Source of the DNA: Bacteroidia bacterium
GTDB taxonomy: Bacteria; Bacteroidota; Bacteroidia; J057; JADKCL01
Reading direction: 5' to 3'
Length of the DNA: 64,000 nt
Assembly: GCA_020635905.1 (NCBI GenBank)
Contig: JACJYV010000006.1
Span: forward strand, 62,001 to 126,000
In this document: piece by piece, positions 34,839 to 44,700 of the stretch
Layout of the letters: each line of letters begins with the position of its first letter
Numbering within the stretch: the first letter of the stretch is position 1
The notes under the pieces: generated by a model
The model's input: the letters and a program-made list of their open reading frames with translations, nothing else
Told to the model about the DNA's origin: nothing
Database searches by the model: none
Made by a program: the position numbers and the translations under genes

Positions 34839-36371
34839 ATGTCCTGGAAATGCGATAATTGTGAAACATCCAACCCTGCAGATAATCTGACCTGCGAGGT
34901 TTGTGGTATGCAACGGGTGGTAAAAACCCACTGGGTTTGCCCCAACTGCGAAACTGTCAACCCGGATTATGCGGATTTTTGCGAGGTGTGCATGATGGAG
35001 CAAACTTCGGCCGCACTGATTGTCGAAAAGACCAAAAAAGAGGGCAGAATCACCCTTTCAGGCACCTACACGAAGCCTTCCTGGGAAATTCCGGGCAATA
35101 TCAAGATCAAGGAAGTCAGTAAAATCCCGGTTTACAAGCCCACCAAACCCGTCAAATTTGTAGACGAAAAAACCTGGGGTCCAATGGCGCCCGCGGGTAA
35201 AGTTTATAATAAATTTCTCACCCTGCCTGCTAAAAGCAAGAAAAGATGGCTCGTGGGTGGAGCAGTTGCCGGGGGAATTCTGATCAACGTGGCTTTCAGT
35301 GGCGGGATGCTGATCCTTTACCTGCTGGCCATGGGTTGGCTTTTTATGAATTACCGCTACGGGGCTTCTTTCCGCAAGCGGGCCGACCACTGGCTCGACC
35401 CTGACTATAAGGAAATGGAGGGCTACCGCGAGGAAGTGAAATACCTCGACAAGTACGAGGACGGCCATAATGCCAGCATTATTGGCTTGGCTTTTTCTGC
35501 CACGGGCGACCAACTGGTGAGTGTGGACAAAAACGGGATCATGATCCGTTGGGATCTGGAACTGGGCGAAAAGCGAAAGCGTCGCAAACTGCTGGAACCC
35601 GGCTTTTTCAATATGGTGATTGGCAAAACAAGCGCTTACGCGCGGGAATTCAATCAGGTAAAGGCTTACCGCCCCGACGGATCGCTGAAAGGCACCATGA
35701 AAGTGCCCATTCCTGCCGCACCTGAAAACGAGCTGGTTATTTCCCGCGAACAAAATATGCTGGCTCTGGGCTCCAATCTGGGAGATATTATCCTTTGGAA
35801 TACCCGCAATTTCACCCAGAAAATCCTGAACAGCGATGTGAAGGAACGGGTAACGGGCATTGATTTCTTTTCCGGCGAAAAATATGTGGTTTCCGGAAAT
35901 GAAAGGGGCGGAGTGATGGTTTGGGAACTGATGCGGGGCTCGGTCATTTTCATGGATGTGCGCAGCGGCGTCTATGTGACAGGAGTGGCAGCCAGCCATA
36001 CGGGTAGCCATTTTGCCGCCGCCTATTCTGATGGCGAAATCCGGGTATTTTCTTTTGCTAATTTCAAGGAAGCCCGTCGTTTCAACATTCGTGAACACAT
36101 TGAGGGAGGCGACTCCAATCAATACGCAAAACTGATTCAGTTTTTGCCGACCCGCGATATTCTGGTCACGAGTGACCAGCATGGTCTGGTCCAGCTTTGG
36201 GGCTGGCGGGGTACGGGAGAGGAGGAACTCGTGAAGAATTACGCAGGCCGCAGCGGACGCCTGCGGGCCATGGCTATTTCGCAGGCTGGTCGCTGGATCG
36301 CCGTTGGCGGCGATGACGGCATTATCTCCATGTTCGACCTGTCAGGAAGGTCGAGGCTTATTGGTTCTTAG
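34839..36371 (+). CDS. Double zinc-finger, transmembrane, WD40-like protein
   Basis: A 510-residue protein with unusual order. Two RanBP2-type zinc fingers sit at the N-terminus: Cys5, 8, 19, 22 and Cys34, 37, 48, 51, each preceded by Trp. A hydrophobic pair spans about 140-172. Residues about 205-510 hold WD40-like blades (IIGLAFSATGDQLVSVDKNG, ITGIDFFS-type and LRAMAISQAGRWIAVGGDDG). This suggests a membrane-tethered scaffold with metal-binding and propeller parts on the cytoplasmic side. No catalytic motif is visible. The start is the ATG right after a TTAATTTG stretch. Its end overlaps the convergent XRE gene by 14 bases. Confidence 0.8.
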   Translation: MSWKCDNCETSNPADNLTCEVCGMQRVVKTHWVCPNCETVNPDYADFCEVCMMEQTSAALIVEKTKKEGRITLSGTYTKPSWEIPGNIKIKEVSKIPVYKPTKPVKFVDEKTWGPMAPAGKVYNKFLTLPAKSKKRWLVGGAVAGGILINVAFSGGMLILYLLAMGWLFMNYRYGASFRKRADHWLDPDYKEMEGYREEVKYLDKYEDGHNASIIGLAFSATGDQLVSVDKNGIMIRWDLELGEKRKRRKLLEPGFFNMVIGKTSAYAREFNQVKAYRPDGSLKGTMKVPIPAAPENELVISREQNMLALGSNLGDIILWNTRNFTQKILNSDVKERVTGIDFFSGEKYVVSGNERGGVMVWELMRGSVIFMDVRSGVYVTGVAASHTGSHFAAAYSDGEIRVFSFANFKEARRFNIREHIEGGDSNQYAKLIQFLPTRDILVTSDQHGLVQLWGWRGTGEEELVKNYAGRSGRLRAMAISQAGRWIAVGGDDGIISMFDLSGRSRLIGS

Positions 36372-36651
36372 GTTGTTGAGCAAACCTTAAAGGAGTTAAA
36401 ATTAAATCCTCTCCTAAAGCGGCCTCCATTTTTGCAATTGATTTCAAGGTCAGGTTATGGAGACCACTTAGCCATTTACTCACTTCTGATTCACTTTTCC
36501 CAAGCTTTTTGGCGAGATCCTTTTGATCCATTCCTTTCTTTTGTAAAATGGCATGCACCTGATCCGAGATATCCAGGGCTTTAGCTATTTGTATTTTGGA
36601 ATGGCCTGTGCTTCTTTCTGCAATCCTGTCAAATGCTTTTTGAGGTTCCAT
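36358..36651 (-). CDS. XRE-family helix-turn-helix regulator
   Basis: A 97-residue DNA-binding protein. The central HTH reads KGMDQKDLAKKLGKSESEVS, then KWLSGLHNLTLKSIAKMEAAL, a canonical XRE domain. The short N-terminal helix resembles HigA/antitoxin-type regulators, but no toxin gene lies next to it. A near-perfect 20-base palindrome 65 bases upstream is a candidate autoregulatory operator. Its 3' end overlaps the zinc-finger/WD40 gene. Confidence 0.87.
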   Translation of the reverse strand: MEPQKAFDRIAERSTGHSKIQIAKALDISDQVHAILQKKGMDQKDLAKKLGKSESEVSKWLSGLHNLTLKSIAKMEAALGEDLILTPLRFAQQPKNQ

Positions 36652-36715
36652 TTTTTAAGGTTTCAATTTATTTATGAAAGGACTTTCTACACTATCTGAA
36701 ACGAAATCATCCTGA

Positions 36716-36735
36716 TTTGAGTAAATTCACTCAAA
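36716..36735. promoter_or_regulatory. Palindromic candidate operator
   Basis: TTTGAGTAAATTCACTCAAA is a 20-base inverted repeat with nine of ten base pairs matched. It lies 65-84 bases upstream of the XRE start codon, in the gap between the cyclase stop and the XRE gene. XRE regulators commonly bind such sites to repress themselves. Confidence 0.5.
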
Positions 36736-36799
36736 AGTGAACTGATTGCAAAATTTGCAAAACAGACCTAAAATTCAAAAACTTTTCTTCTTCCTTAAG

Positions 36800-39181
36800 T
36801 TAACTCACAAAGTTCCGCTCCACAAAGTACATGTCAATGTCGCCCTTGTTTTTGGCGGCTACTTTGCCCCTGTATTCGGTGGTGAAGAGGTCTTTGACCT
36901 CTTCATAGGTATCCCCTGAAACGTTCACTTTCCCCACTTTCCCACTGGATTCCATTCTGGAAGCCGTGTTTACCGTATCGCCCCAGATGTCGTAGGCAAA
37001 TTTCTTGATCCCGACCACGCCAGCCACCACTGATCCTGAATTCACACCAATGCGAATGTTCCATTGGGGCTCGTCGGGACGGAGGTGGGCATTGAAGCCC
37101 AGAATGTAATCCCGCATTTCAAGGGCGGATTCGACCGCTTTGCGGGCGTGTTCCGGGTCGGGAACGGGCAGACCCGCGGCTGCCATGTAAGCATCCCCAA
37201 TGGTTTTGATGCGACTCAGGCCGTTCCGTTCGCAAATGAGGTCAAATTCCTGGAAGATCTCATTCAGGGTTTTGACCAGGTCCTCAGGACTCAGGTTTTC
37301 GGCAATCTGGGTGAAGCCCGAAAAGTCCGTAAAAACCACAGAAACGTGGTTGAAAGCCTTGGGCGAGGTACTGCCCTTTTCTTTCAGTTCCTCTGCCACC
37401 TCGGGTGGCAGAATGTTGAGCAGCAGCTTGTCTGACTTGTCCTTTTCTTCCTGAATGATCTTTCTGTCTTCCAGAATGATGGAGTTTTGCTGGGCAATTT
37501 TGCGATTCTTGGTGCGCAGTTTGACCAGACCAAAAATAATGGCGCCCAGCAAGAGAATCAGACCGCCCACCAACACAATCAGGTTGCGGTTCTCAGCGGC
37601 TTTGCGCTTGAGTTCCAATTCTGTATTCCTTTTCTCAGATTCGAGCAGCTGGCTTTTTTGCTCCTGCAGCACAGAGTCCTGGCGGGCTCTTTCGAGCCGC
37701 TCCATCTGGTATTTACGCTGCTCGTTGAGCAGCCCGATTTCGCTTTCCTGCAAAAGGGTCTTTTGCTGCTCCTGCTCCAATCTGGCCTTGGCCAGCAACT
37801 GATTGGCAGTCAGTTGTTTATTCCTGAATTCTGAATCTTTCAGTTCTGATTCCTTCTCCAGAGATTTGATTCGCTCAGCCTTGGCATCGCTTTCGGCCAG
37901 AATACGGGCTTTCTCCAGGGCGTTGATCTCCTTGTCCACATAAAACAATTCCAACTCCGTTTCCAGCTTTGACATTACATTTTGCTGTTCACTGATCTTG
38001 CTGCGGCGGGCCCGTTCCTCAATATTCAAAGAATCCCTCAGCCCCAGGTGTCGCTTGTGGGCAGCCAGGGCATCCTCAAATTCATACCAGGCCTGACTGA
38101 TCAGGGACTTGGTTTTGTAGGCATGCATCAGGAGTTCACGATCCCGGGTTTCGTTCCCCTTTTTAATAGCTAATTTATTGAATTCCTGTGCATTATGCAG
38201 ATCGTTATTATTCAGATATACCAGGGAAAGAAAATCATACACCGTGCCCTCTGCCTTGGTTTCTCCTGCCCCACTGTACAATTTTGCCGCAGCCGCCAGG
38301 GCTTTATAAGCATTTTCAAAATCATTGCGATTATTATACAGAATGCCCAGATTTTGCAGGGCACCTGCCCGCAATAAGGGCTCCTTGTCGGCGGGGGCAT
38401 TCTCAAAAACCTTGACGTAGGTCGCTTCTGCATCATTGCCATTCCCCAGGAAATTATAGGCATAAGCCATGTTATTCATGGCTACCAGCTTGTCTTTGGG
38501 ACGATTCAACTCATTGGCCAGATTGAATACCTTCAAATATCTGTCCACTTCCTCATTATAATTGCCCTTGGCATGCGCAATTTCCGCCAAATCCTGGTGC
38601 AGGGTCATTTGGGCGCTTTTTTCTCCCAACCTTACCGCAGACCCGAGGGCATTTTCATACAGGGTGGTAGCCTTTGCATAATGTCCAAGGGCCTTTTCCG
38701 TGCGGGCCAGACGAATCAAAATGGGGAAAGCGAGCCCGGGGCTAACTTTCTCAGCTCTGCTGAGGGCATTTCCATAGTGCTCACTGGCTTTCAGCAACAA
38801 CTGGTTGCTGAAATACAGATCAGCAATTGCGACCTCGTTATTCACTTCAACCTGTTTATTGCCTTTCTCGGTCAGAAAATGCTTGTAACGCAGGCGGGAA
38901 AGGAGTTGCGAAGACAAATTTCCCTCTTTGGCAAAATAATTGATCTGGGCATTATAGCCCCGTTCCACCCCGGGATCAAAACCCAGTTTTTCAGCAATAA
39001 AAATCGCCTTTTCCAGGGTAAATGAAACGCTGTCAGTCTTTCCGGCAACGGCCTCATCGATGAGGTAATTGACATAGGCTGTATCCAACTCGTCGTTTCC
39101 AAGCACGAAGTCTGGGGAATCAGGCTGGGCAGCCAGGGTCCCCGCAAAAGTAATCAGCAATATGAATATCAGGGATCTCAA
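36800..39181 (-). CDS. TPR-containing class III adenylate/guanylate cyclase
   Basis: A 793-residue protein made of four parts. A signal peptide spans about 1-19. Tetratricopeptide repeats run from about 90 to 370. A coiled coil runs from about 400 to 525, with a membrane helix near 530-552. A class III nucleotidyl cyclase domain forms the C-terminus (about 600-790). Metal-binding aspartates are Asp619 in FTDFSGF and Asp663 in IGDAYMA. The TPR part is therefore periplasmic and the cyclase cytoplasmic. Substrate (ATP or GTP) is not assigned. The ATG overlaps the stop of the TonB-receptor gene by four bases, implying coupled synthesis and a sensing link. Confidence 0.9.
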   Translation of the reverse strand: MRSLIFILLITFAGTLAAQPDSPDFVLGNDELDTAYVNYLIDEAVAGKTDSVSFTLEKAIFIAEKLGFDPGVERGYNAQINYFAKEGNLSSQLLSRLRYKHFLTEKGNKQVEVNNEVAIADLYFSNQLLLKASEHYGNALSRAEKVSPGLAFPILIRLARTEKALGHYAKATTLYENALGSAVRLGEKSAQMTLHQDLAEIAHAKGNYNEEVDRYLKVFNLANELNRPKDKLVAMNNMAYAYNFLGNGNDAEATYVKVFENAPADKEPLLRAGALQNLGILYNNRNDFENAYKALAAAAKLYSGAGETKAEGTVYDFLSLVYLNNNDLHNAQEFNKLAIKKGNETRDRELLMHAYKTKSLISQAWYEFEDALAAHKRHLGLRDSLNIEERARRSKISEQQNVMSKLETELELFYVDKEINALEKARILAESDAKAERIKSLEKESELKDSEFRNKQLTANQLLAKARLEQEQQKTLLQESEIGLLNEQRKYQMERLERARQDSVLQEQKSQLLESEKRNTELELKRKAAENRNLIVLVGGLILLLGAIIFGLVKLRTKNRKIAQQNSIILEDRKIIQEEKDKSDKLLLNILPPEVAEELKEKGSTSPKAFNHVSVVFTDFSGFTQIAENLSPEDLVKTLNEIFQEFDLICERNGLSRIKTIGDAYMAAAGLPVPDPEHARKAVESALEMRDYILGFNAHLRPDEPQWNIRIGVNSGSVVAGVVGIKKFAYDIWGDTVNTASRMESSGKVGKVNVSGDTYEEVKDLFTTEYRGKVAAKNKGDIDMYFVERNFVS

Positions 39182-41562
39182 TTTAGTTCGAAGTTTAAGC
39201 CAAGAAGAAACATGAATTTCGTTTGAGGGACATAGTCCATATTATACCCCGTGATGGAGTTGGTGTAGATTCCTTTGGTGACCGTATTGGTGAGGTTGGT
39301 CAGTTTGACAAAACCATCCAGACGCTTGACAATTCTTCGCCCCAGCGTAAAGTCTATGTTGTAATAACCTGTTGTTTTTTCATTGATTTCCTCGTTATAA
39401 GCAATGACGGCAGAGCGAATGAAGGAGGAATAATACTGCCCATAGATCGAGAAATAGAATACTTCAGGAAAATCAAAGTGAAAGTTGGCATTCAGCATAA
39501 AACCTGGCACGGAACGGTACCCATTCACCACAATGGTGGTTGGCACCCCCTTTTTCACGGTCACAATGCTTTCACTTCCCACATTCATCTGTGCGCCAAT
39601 TTCGGCCGCAAACCACTCCACATCCAGTTGCAGACGGGCCTGAAAACCCTGCAGTTTCGATTTGGAATCTGCATTACTGAAGCCAATCAGGGCCATGGTA
39701 TCCACATCCAGGGGTACAGGACCAGGCTGAATCGGGCGAATGCTGTCCAAAACAGGAAAAAGGGAGTTTTTCAGGGTCTGATTGAAATAATGTAAATGCA
39801 GGGTCAACCCTTTTGTGATCAGAATAGAGGTTCCTGCCTCAATGCTGGTCAGCTTTTCGGGCTTGAGCAATTGCTCTGTCCGGGTATAGGTATTGCGCCA
39901 CATCCAAAGTTGAGGTGGCAAGTTTTGATTCTGGGGATCAGGAAGCACATTGCTGCTCCCCCGGTAATTATTGAAGCGATAATAGGGCGCGGGTACCCGG
40001 AATGCCTGGGCAAACTGGCCGCGAAAGCGAATCCATTTGGCGGGCTTCCAGAGAATTCCCACCCTGGGACTGAGGGCAAAATCGTCTTTGGTTTTTTCTT
40101 CAGCGGTCGGGTGGGGAATCAGACCAGCCTTATCCGCCCTCAAACCCAATACAAAGTTGAATTTGGGTGAACTGTACCAGGTTTGGGCAAAAAAGCCAAA
40201 GTCATTGAAAGTGTACATGTTGAAAGGCGACAGCGGGGTCAGATTGCTTCCATTGGCTCCTGTGGTGGGAACCGTCTGAAAATTTCCCGTGCTGTCGTCA
40301 TGCACAATGCGGGGATTGTACGGATTAAGCAAATAGGCCTGATAAGCCGTCCCACTCCTTCGTTGGTAAACGGCTCCTGCCAGGAATTTAAATCTTTTCA
40401 GGGAGTAGGTAAACATCTGCTCAGCCAGCAGGTCCCTGGATTTGGCATAGGTAAAATTCATCGAGGCAGCCAAGGGATGCAGGACAGCGGTAAAAGAAGA
40501 ATTGGGGTCCTGGGTATAAAGCAGGTAGCTGAGGTTGGAAATGATCCCAAAGTTCCCAAATTCTTTGGCGTAGGTGAGTTTGTGGTTGCGAATGGCTTCA
40601 GCCACAAAGTTATTGGGATTGTCGTAGGCAATTTCTGATGGTGACGAGCCAAGGGCTGCATGATCTTTGCGGTAAAATGACTGGGTGGTGAGGGTGAAAC
40701 CCTGCCAGTTCACCTCAATTCCAAGCAAACGGCTCTCGTGCCCCATGTTATTGGTAAAAGCTACCCCGTCTTCGCCGTGGAAGTCATTGATCGTGGCCGC
40801 CACCGAGTCCACGGTGAGGAAGGCAGTATCCAGCCGCATGGTCACGTCCTGCATGCGCTTGGCCGAGGCATAGAGCCTGTATTTGAACACATTTTTTTTC
40901 TTTCCCGTTTTTCCACCCAGAAAAAGGTGGATTTCATCCCGCCAGGTATTACCAAAACCAAGACTGGCTGTGGCTTCCAGGGGGCGCTCCACTTCGGGCA
41001 AAACAATATTGATTACCCCGGCCATGGCATCGTTTCCGTAAAGAGAGGAATTGGGACCAATGATAATCTCGATCCTTTCTGCCTGACGGATGGGTAGCTG
41101 GGCCCCCAGGGGCAAGCCAGGTGCAGCTGAGGGACGAATGGGAACCCCGTTGATCAGGATTTTGGTGTAAATATTTCCCACCAGTCCCCGCATGAGAAAA
41201 GTTTCTCCCAATTCGGCCGAACCTGGTTGGGAAACCCGAAATCCGGGCACGGATTTGAGCACGTCAGTCAGGGAGGAATAGCCATTTCGCTGAATTTCTT
41301 CCTTGGAAATGATGATGGTGCGGGCAGGTAATTCGTCCTGGTAAATTGGAATACGGCTTCCGCCAGAAATCTCTTTCTTTTTCTCCCTGCGAACGGTGTC
41401 TATGTCATTATAACCCAAATTTCGGGGCACTAAAGCTGTATCTGAAACCTGGGCCCGCAGGTCGTTCCCGGTCAGATTGAAAAGAATAAAAACTATCGCA
41501 AAAGGAGTCAGGACCTTATAAAAAACGACCCTGAATTGGTTGAAATTTAGCATTACCTCCAT
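39178..41562 (-). CDS. TonB-dependent outer-membrane receptor
   Basis: A 794-residue outer-membrane protein. The signal region lies at about 15-38. The plug domain (about 75-195) contains SLTDVLKSVPGFRV and SLYGNDAMAGVINIVLPE. A beta-barrel of the usual length follows and ends in LGLNFELN, consistent with BAM recognition. A TonB-box-like stretch cannot be pinned. The ATG at 41562 is used; a later in-frame ATG at 41553 is possible. The ligand is unknown; no SusD-like partner is next to it. It is coupled to the TPR-cyclase by a four-base overlap. Confidence 0.92.
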   Translation of the reverse strand: MEVMLNFNQFRVVFYKVLTPFAIVFILFNLTGNDLRAQVSDTALVPRNLGYNDIDTVRREKKKEISGGSRIPIYQDELPARTIIISKEEIQRNGYSSLTDVLKSVPGFRVSQPGSAELGETFLMRGLVGNIYTKILINGVPIRPSAAPGLPLGAQLPIRQAERIEIIIGPNSSLYGNDAMAGVINIVLPEVERPLEATASLGFGNTWRDEIHLFLGGKTGKKKNVFKYRLYASAKRMQDVTMRLDTAFLTVDSVAATINDFHGEDGVAFTNNMGHESRLLGIEVNWQGFTLTTQSFYRKDHAALGSSPSEIAYDNPNNFVAEAIRNHKLTYAKEFGNFGIISNLSYLLYTQDPNSSFTAVLHPLAASMNFTYAKSRDLLAEQMFTYSLKRFKFLAGAVYQRRSGTAYQAYLLNPYNPRIVHDDSTGNFQTVPTTGANGSNLTPLSPFNMYTFNDFGFFAQTWYSSPKFNFVLGLRADKAGLIPHPTAEEKTKDDFALSPRVGILWKPAKWIRFRGQFAQAFRVPAPYYRFNNYRGSSNVLPDPQNQNLPPQLWMWRNTYTRTEQLLKPEKLTSIEAGTSILITKGLTLHLHYFNQTLKNSLFPVLDSIRPIQPGPVPLDVDTMALIGFSNADSKSKLQGFQARLQLDVEWFAAEIGAQMNVGSESIVTVKKGVPTTIVVNGYRSVPGFMLNANFHFDFPEVFYFSIYGQYYSSFIRSAVIAYNEEINEKTTGYYNIDFTLGRRIVKRLDGFVKLTNLTNTVTKGIYTNSITGYNMDYVPQTKFMFLLGLNFELN

Positions 41563-41732
41563 AAATAAGAATTCTCACTTTCGTTGCTCAGAAAGTTAAG
41601 CAATTTATCTTATCCTCAGGTGCAGTAAGCAGTATGATGCTGTTAAGTTACGAAACTTGCGGGAAAATGGTTGATTTTTTAAGCAGGTTGAAAGATTTCC
41701 CCTGTTTCTGTGGTCATTTCCTGCCTGATTGC

Positions 41733-44700
41733 TTAACGAATAATCAGCAGTTTTCGGTTTATGATTCCGTGTCTCGAATCCAGTTTGAGGTAATAGGCGC
41801 CAGCGGAAAGGGCCTGAGCAGGAATACGAACCTCGTTGAATCCTGTCACAAATGAATGTTCCTGTTGCAGGATAAATTTGCCCAGCACATCAAAGAGGGT
41901 AATACGCACCTCCAGATCTTCATTGAGCTGGTATTGCAGGGTAAAATCCTGTCCCTGACCCGCAGGGTTGGGGAAAACGGTCAGGAATTCCTCAGCATTG
42001 GCCTCCAGGGTACGGTAAAGGGTCACCACGTTGGAATATTCGAAATTTCCATTCAAATCGATCATCCTCAGCCTGTAGTGGAAAGTCTCCTCGTGAATGG
42101 TCCGCACTTCCTCGTCGTAATGGTGGTAGGCGTTGATGGCGGCATAATTTCCTTTGGCACTGTAAAAGGCAATGGAATCAAAGGAGAATCCATCCAGAGA
42201 GCGCTCCAGGATGTAACCAAAATGGTTGTGCTCTTTGAGGGAATTCCAGTACAAATAGGCATCCTCGTGGTCCCAGTTTCCGTCAAATACCAGCAAATCC
42301 AGTTCCAGAGGGGGATTCAGCGGCATGAAAGTGAAGTCAGAGAAGGTATCGTTGCGAATGGTTCCCGTATTATTCGGCAAATCCAGGTTGTTGGAAATAT
42401 CCAACGGGGAAAGTCGCCAGCCGCCCGGCTGGGTATAGGCCGGGTTGTAAACCCCGCCCACTTCCACCTGGGGGAATTCAATGGCAGGCGTAACAGGAGG
42501 ATTGGGCAAATCTGCATCGTCGTACTGGAAAACCCCGTCATACTCGCCCTGATAATCAATCGTCCCCTCGGTCATAGTCCAGTACCTGAAGATAGTGTAA
42601 CGGGTGGGATGCTGGGTTTCACGCACCCGTCCCAACATGGTCCCCGGCGCCAGCACCGTGTCGAAAATGATGGTCGCAGGCGAGTAATACACGCCGCCCA
42701 GCGGAAATTTGTGGGACTGCAAAAGGCCTGCATTATAATTCCAGACGCAATATCCGTTATTGGTGGCGATCATGTAACCTGTGTTTTGTCCGGGAGTCAG
42801 CACGGCACAATTGGGCCCCATCTCCATGTTGAGGTTGGCCAGGTTAATTTTGGAATTGATAAAATTCAGTCCCGTTTGCACATAGGTATTGCTGCCACCT
42901 AGCGATTTGACCGTACCCGCATTGGGAAGTGATCCATCCACATACAGCCAGCCATAGAAACCGCTCCACATCATCTGGTTTCCACCGTTATAATGCACAA
43001 TGGAAGCAGGATCGTTGACCAGGGTGGCGGGCCCCATCACGGTGAAATCACCCGTGATTTCAAAATAACCGTCATTATCCAGGTCCATTGTGTTGACCAT
43101 GGTGGGAAAATCAGAGCCAGGACCATCCACCAGAATCAGATTGATCCCCGCAGGTACCCGCAAATGAGCCGTGGAAGAAATAGAAACCTGATCCACTCCA
43201 ATGGGAATGGTAAAGTCGTACAGCACATTATGGCGCACCTGCACGGTCAGGCTGGCGCTGGTGGGATAGCTGACCAGGCCGCAATTTCCATTCACAAAAG
43301 AAGCTGCCACCCAACCCATACTCACAGAGTCATACACTTCCCAGATATTGATGTCTGTCCAGTTGCCGTTGGCAATGGTGCGGTAATGCAGGCCATCCAG
43401 CTTGCAACTTCCCACGGAGAAGGGTCCTGTGCCCGTAATTCCTGTGGAGAACTGGTGCCAGGGATCCACCACCGTGCCCGAGCCTGCGGCCGGGGTGAAG
43501 GGATCCAGCCTGTTCCATCCCGTGCTACCCAGATAGCGGCCCACCGTGCAGGCATTGCGGTCAAAGGCAAAATTTTCATGCGGACTTACCCAATACAAAT
43601 CCAGGGTAAAATTCGATCCCCCTGAAACTGCCTCATCCAGGTGCCAGGTACGATTCACAGAACTCGTGTCCACCAATTCGTCGTTGGGGAAGTTGGGGTT
43701 GAACTCAAATGTGGGAGAAACACGGATCAGGAAATTGTCTGTGGTGCCAATGTTGGTGATAATGGCTTTGTTATAACTGCTGACAGAAGGCCCAATGGGC
43801 ATTTCAAACACGGTCACGTTGGCCGGGCCAATCCGTCGCTTAATCAAGCGACCAAAGGCATTGGTAATAAAATATCCTGAAGCAAAAGAGGCATTCTGCA
43901 CCGTGCAGTTGGTATCCAGGGTAATATTCTGATTGGTCAGCTGAATGTGCGCACCCAAAAATTCTACCTGATTTCGCACCAGGGTCGAGTTGCCACCCAC
44001 ATTCTTCAGGCCGCCCGTGGAAGCTTCCAGCCGCCCGTATTTTCCATTCCACATGGTCTGATTGCCATTGCGCAGATATTCAACCGTACTGGCAAAGGAA
44101 TTCACCAAAAGTCCAGTGCCCACGGGGGTGAAATTTCCCTCAATCTGCAGGCGTCCGTTATTTTGCAAATCAGCGGGATAGGGCGAAAGACTGCTGTCAA
44201 CCAGGAAAAAAGTATTGCCCAAAGGAATATGAATGAGGCCGCCATACACAGGATTGTGGGCGCTCACGGGATCAATGGTGCATTCGTCAATGCCAATGGG
44301 GATGGAGTAATCGTAATAAACACTGTCCCGCACCTGAATGGTAAGGCTGCGGTGGGTGGGATAAGGCACATTGAGACAGGTGCCGTACAATTCTGCGTTG
44401 ACCCACATCATGGACACAGAATCAAACACCTGCCAGGTGGTCAGATTGGTCCAGTCGCCATTCTGGCGACTGCGGTAATGGAGGGCCACCTCCGTGCCAG
44501 TAGTCACAGAAACCGTGTCAATACCTACTTCCCCGCACAAATCCACATGTCCATGCACGATGTAATTGCCCGGATGAGTGACCTGCAGGGGATTTCCCAG
44601 GGTCATTTGGGGAGCCGTCACCACGTCCACCCGCATACCAATGCCGCCTGAGGCCCAGCCAGCAGGATGAAACCGCACATAACGTGCGGTTACAAACCCG

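Noticed and set aside
35058..36182. 374-codon open frame on the minus strand
   Set aside because: It is antisense to the zinc-finger/WD40 gene, is rich in His/Phe/Gln as expected from an antisense frame, and shows no motif.
36358..36651. Toxin-antitoxin pair with the XRE gene as antitoxin
   Set aside because: No small toxin-like frame lies on either side; the flanks are a WD40 protein and a cyclase.
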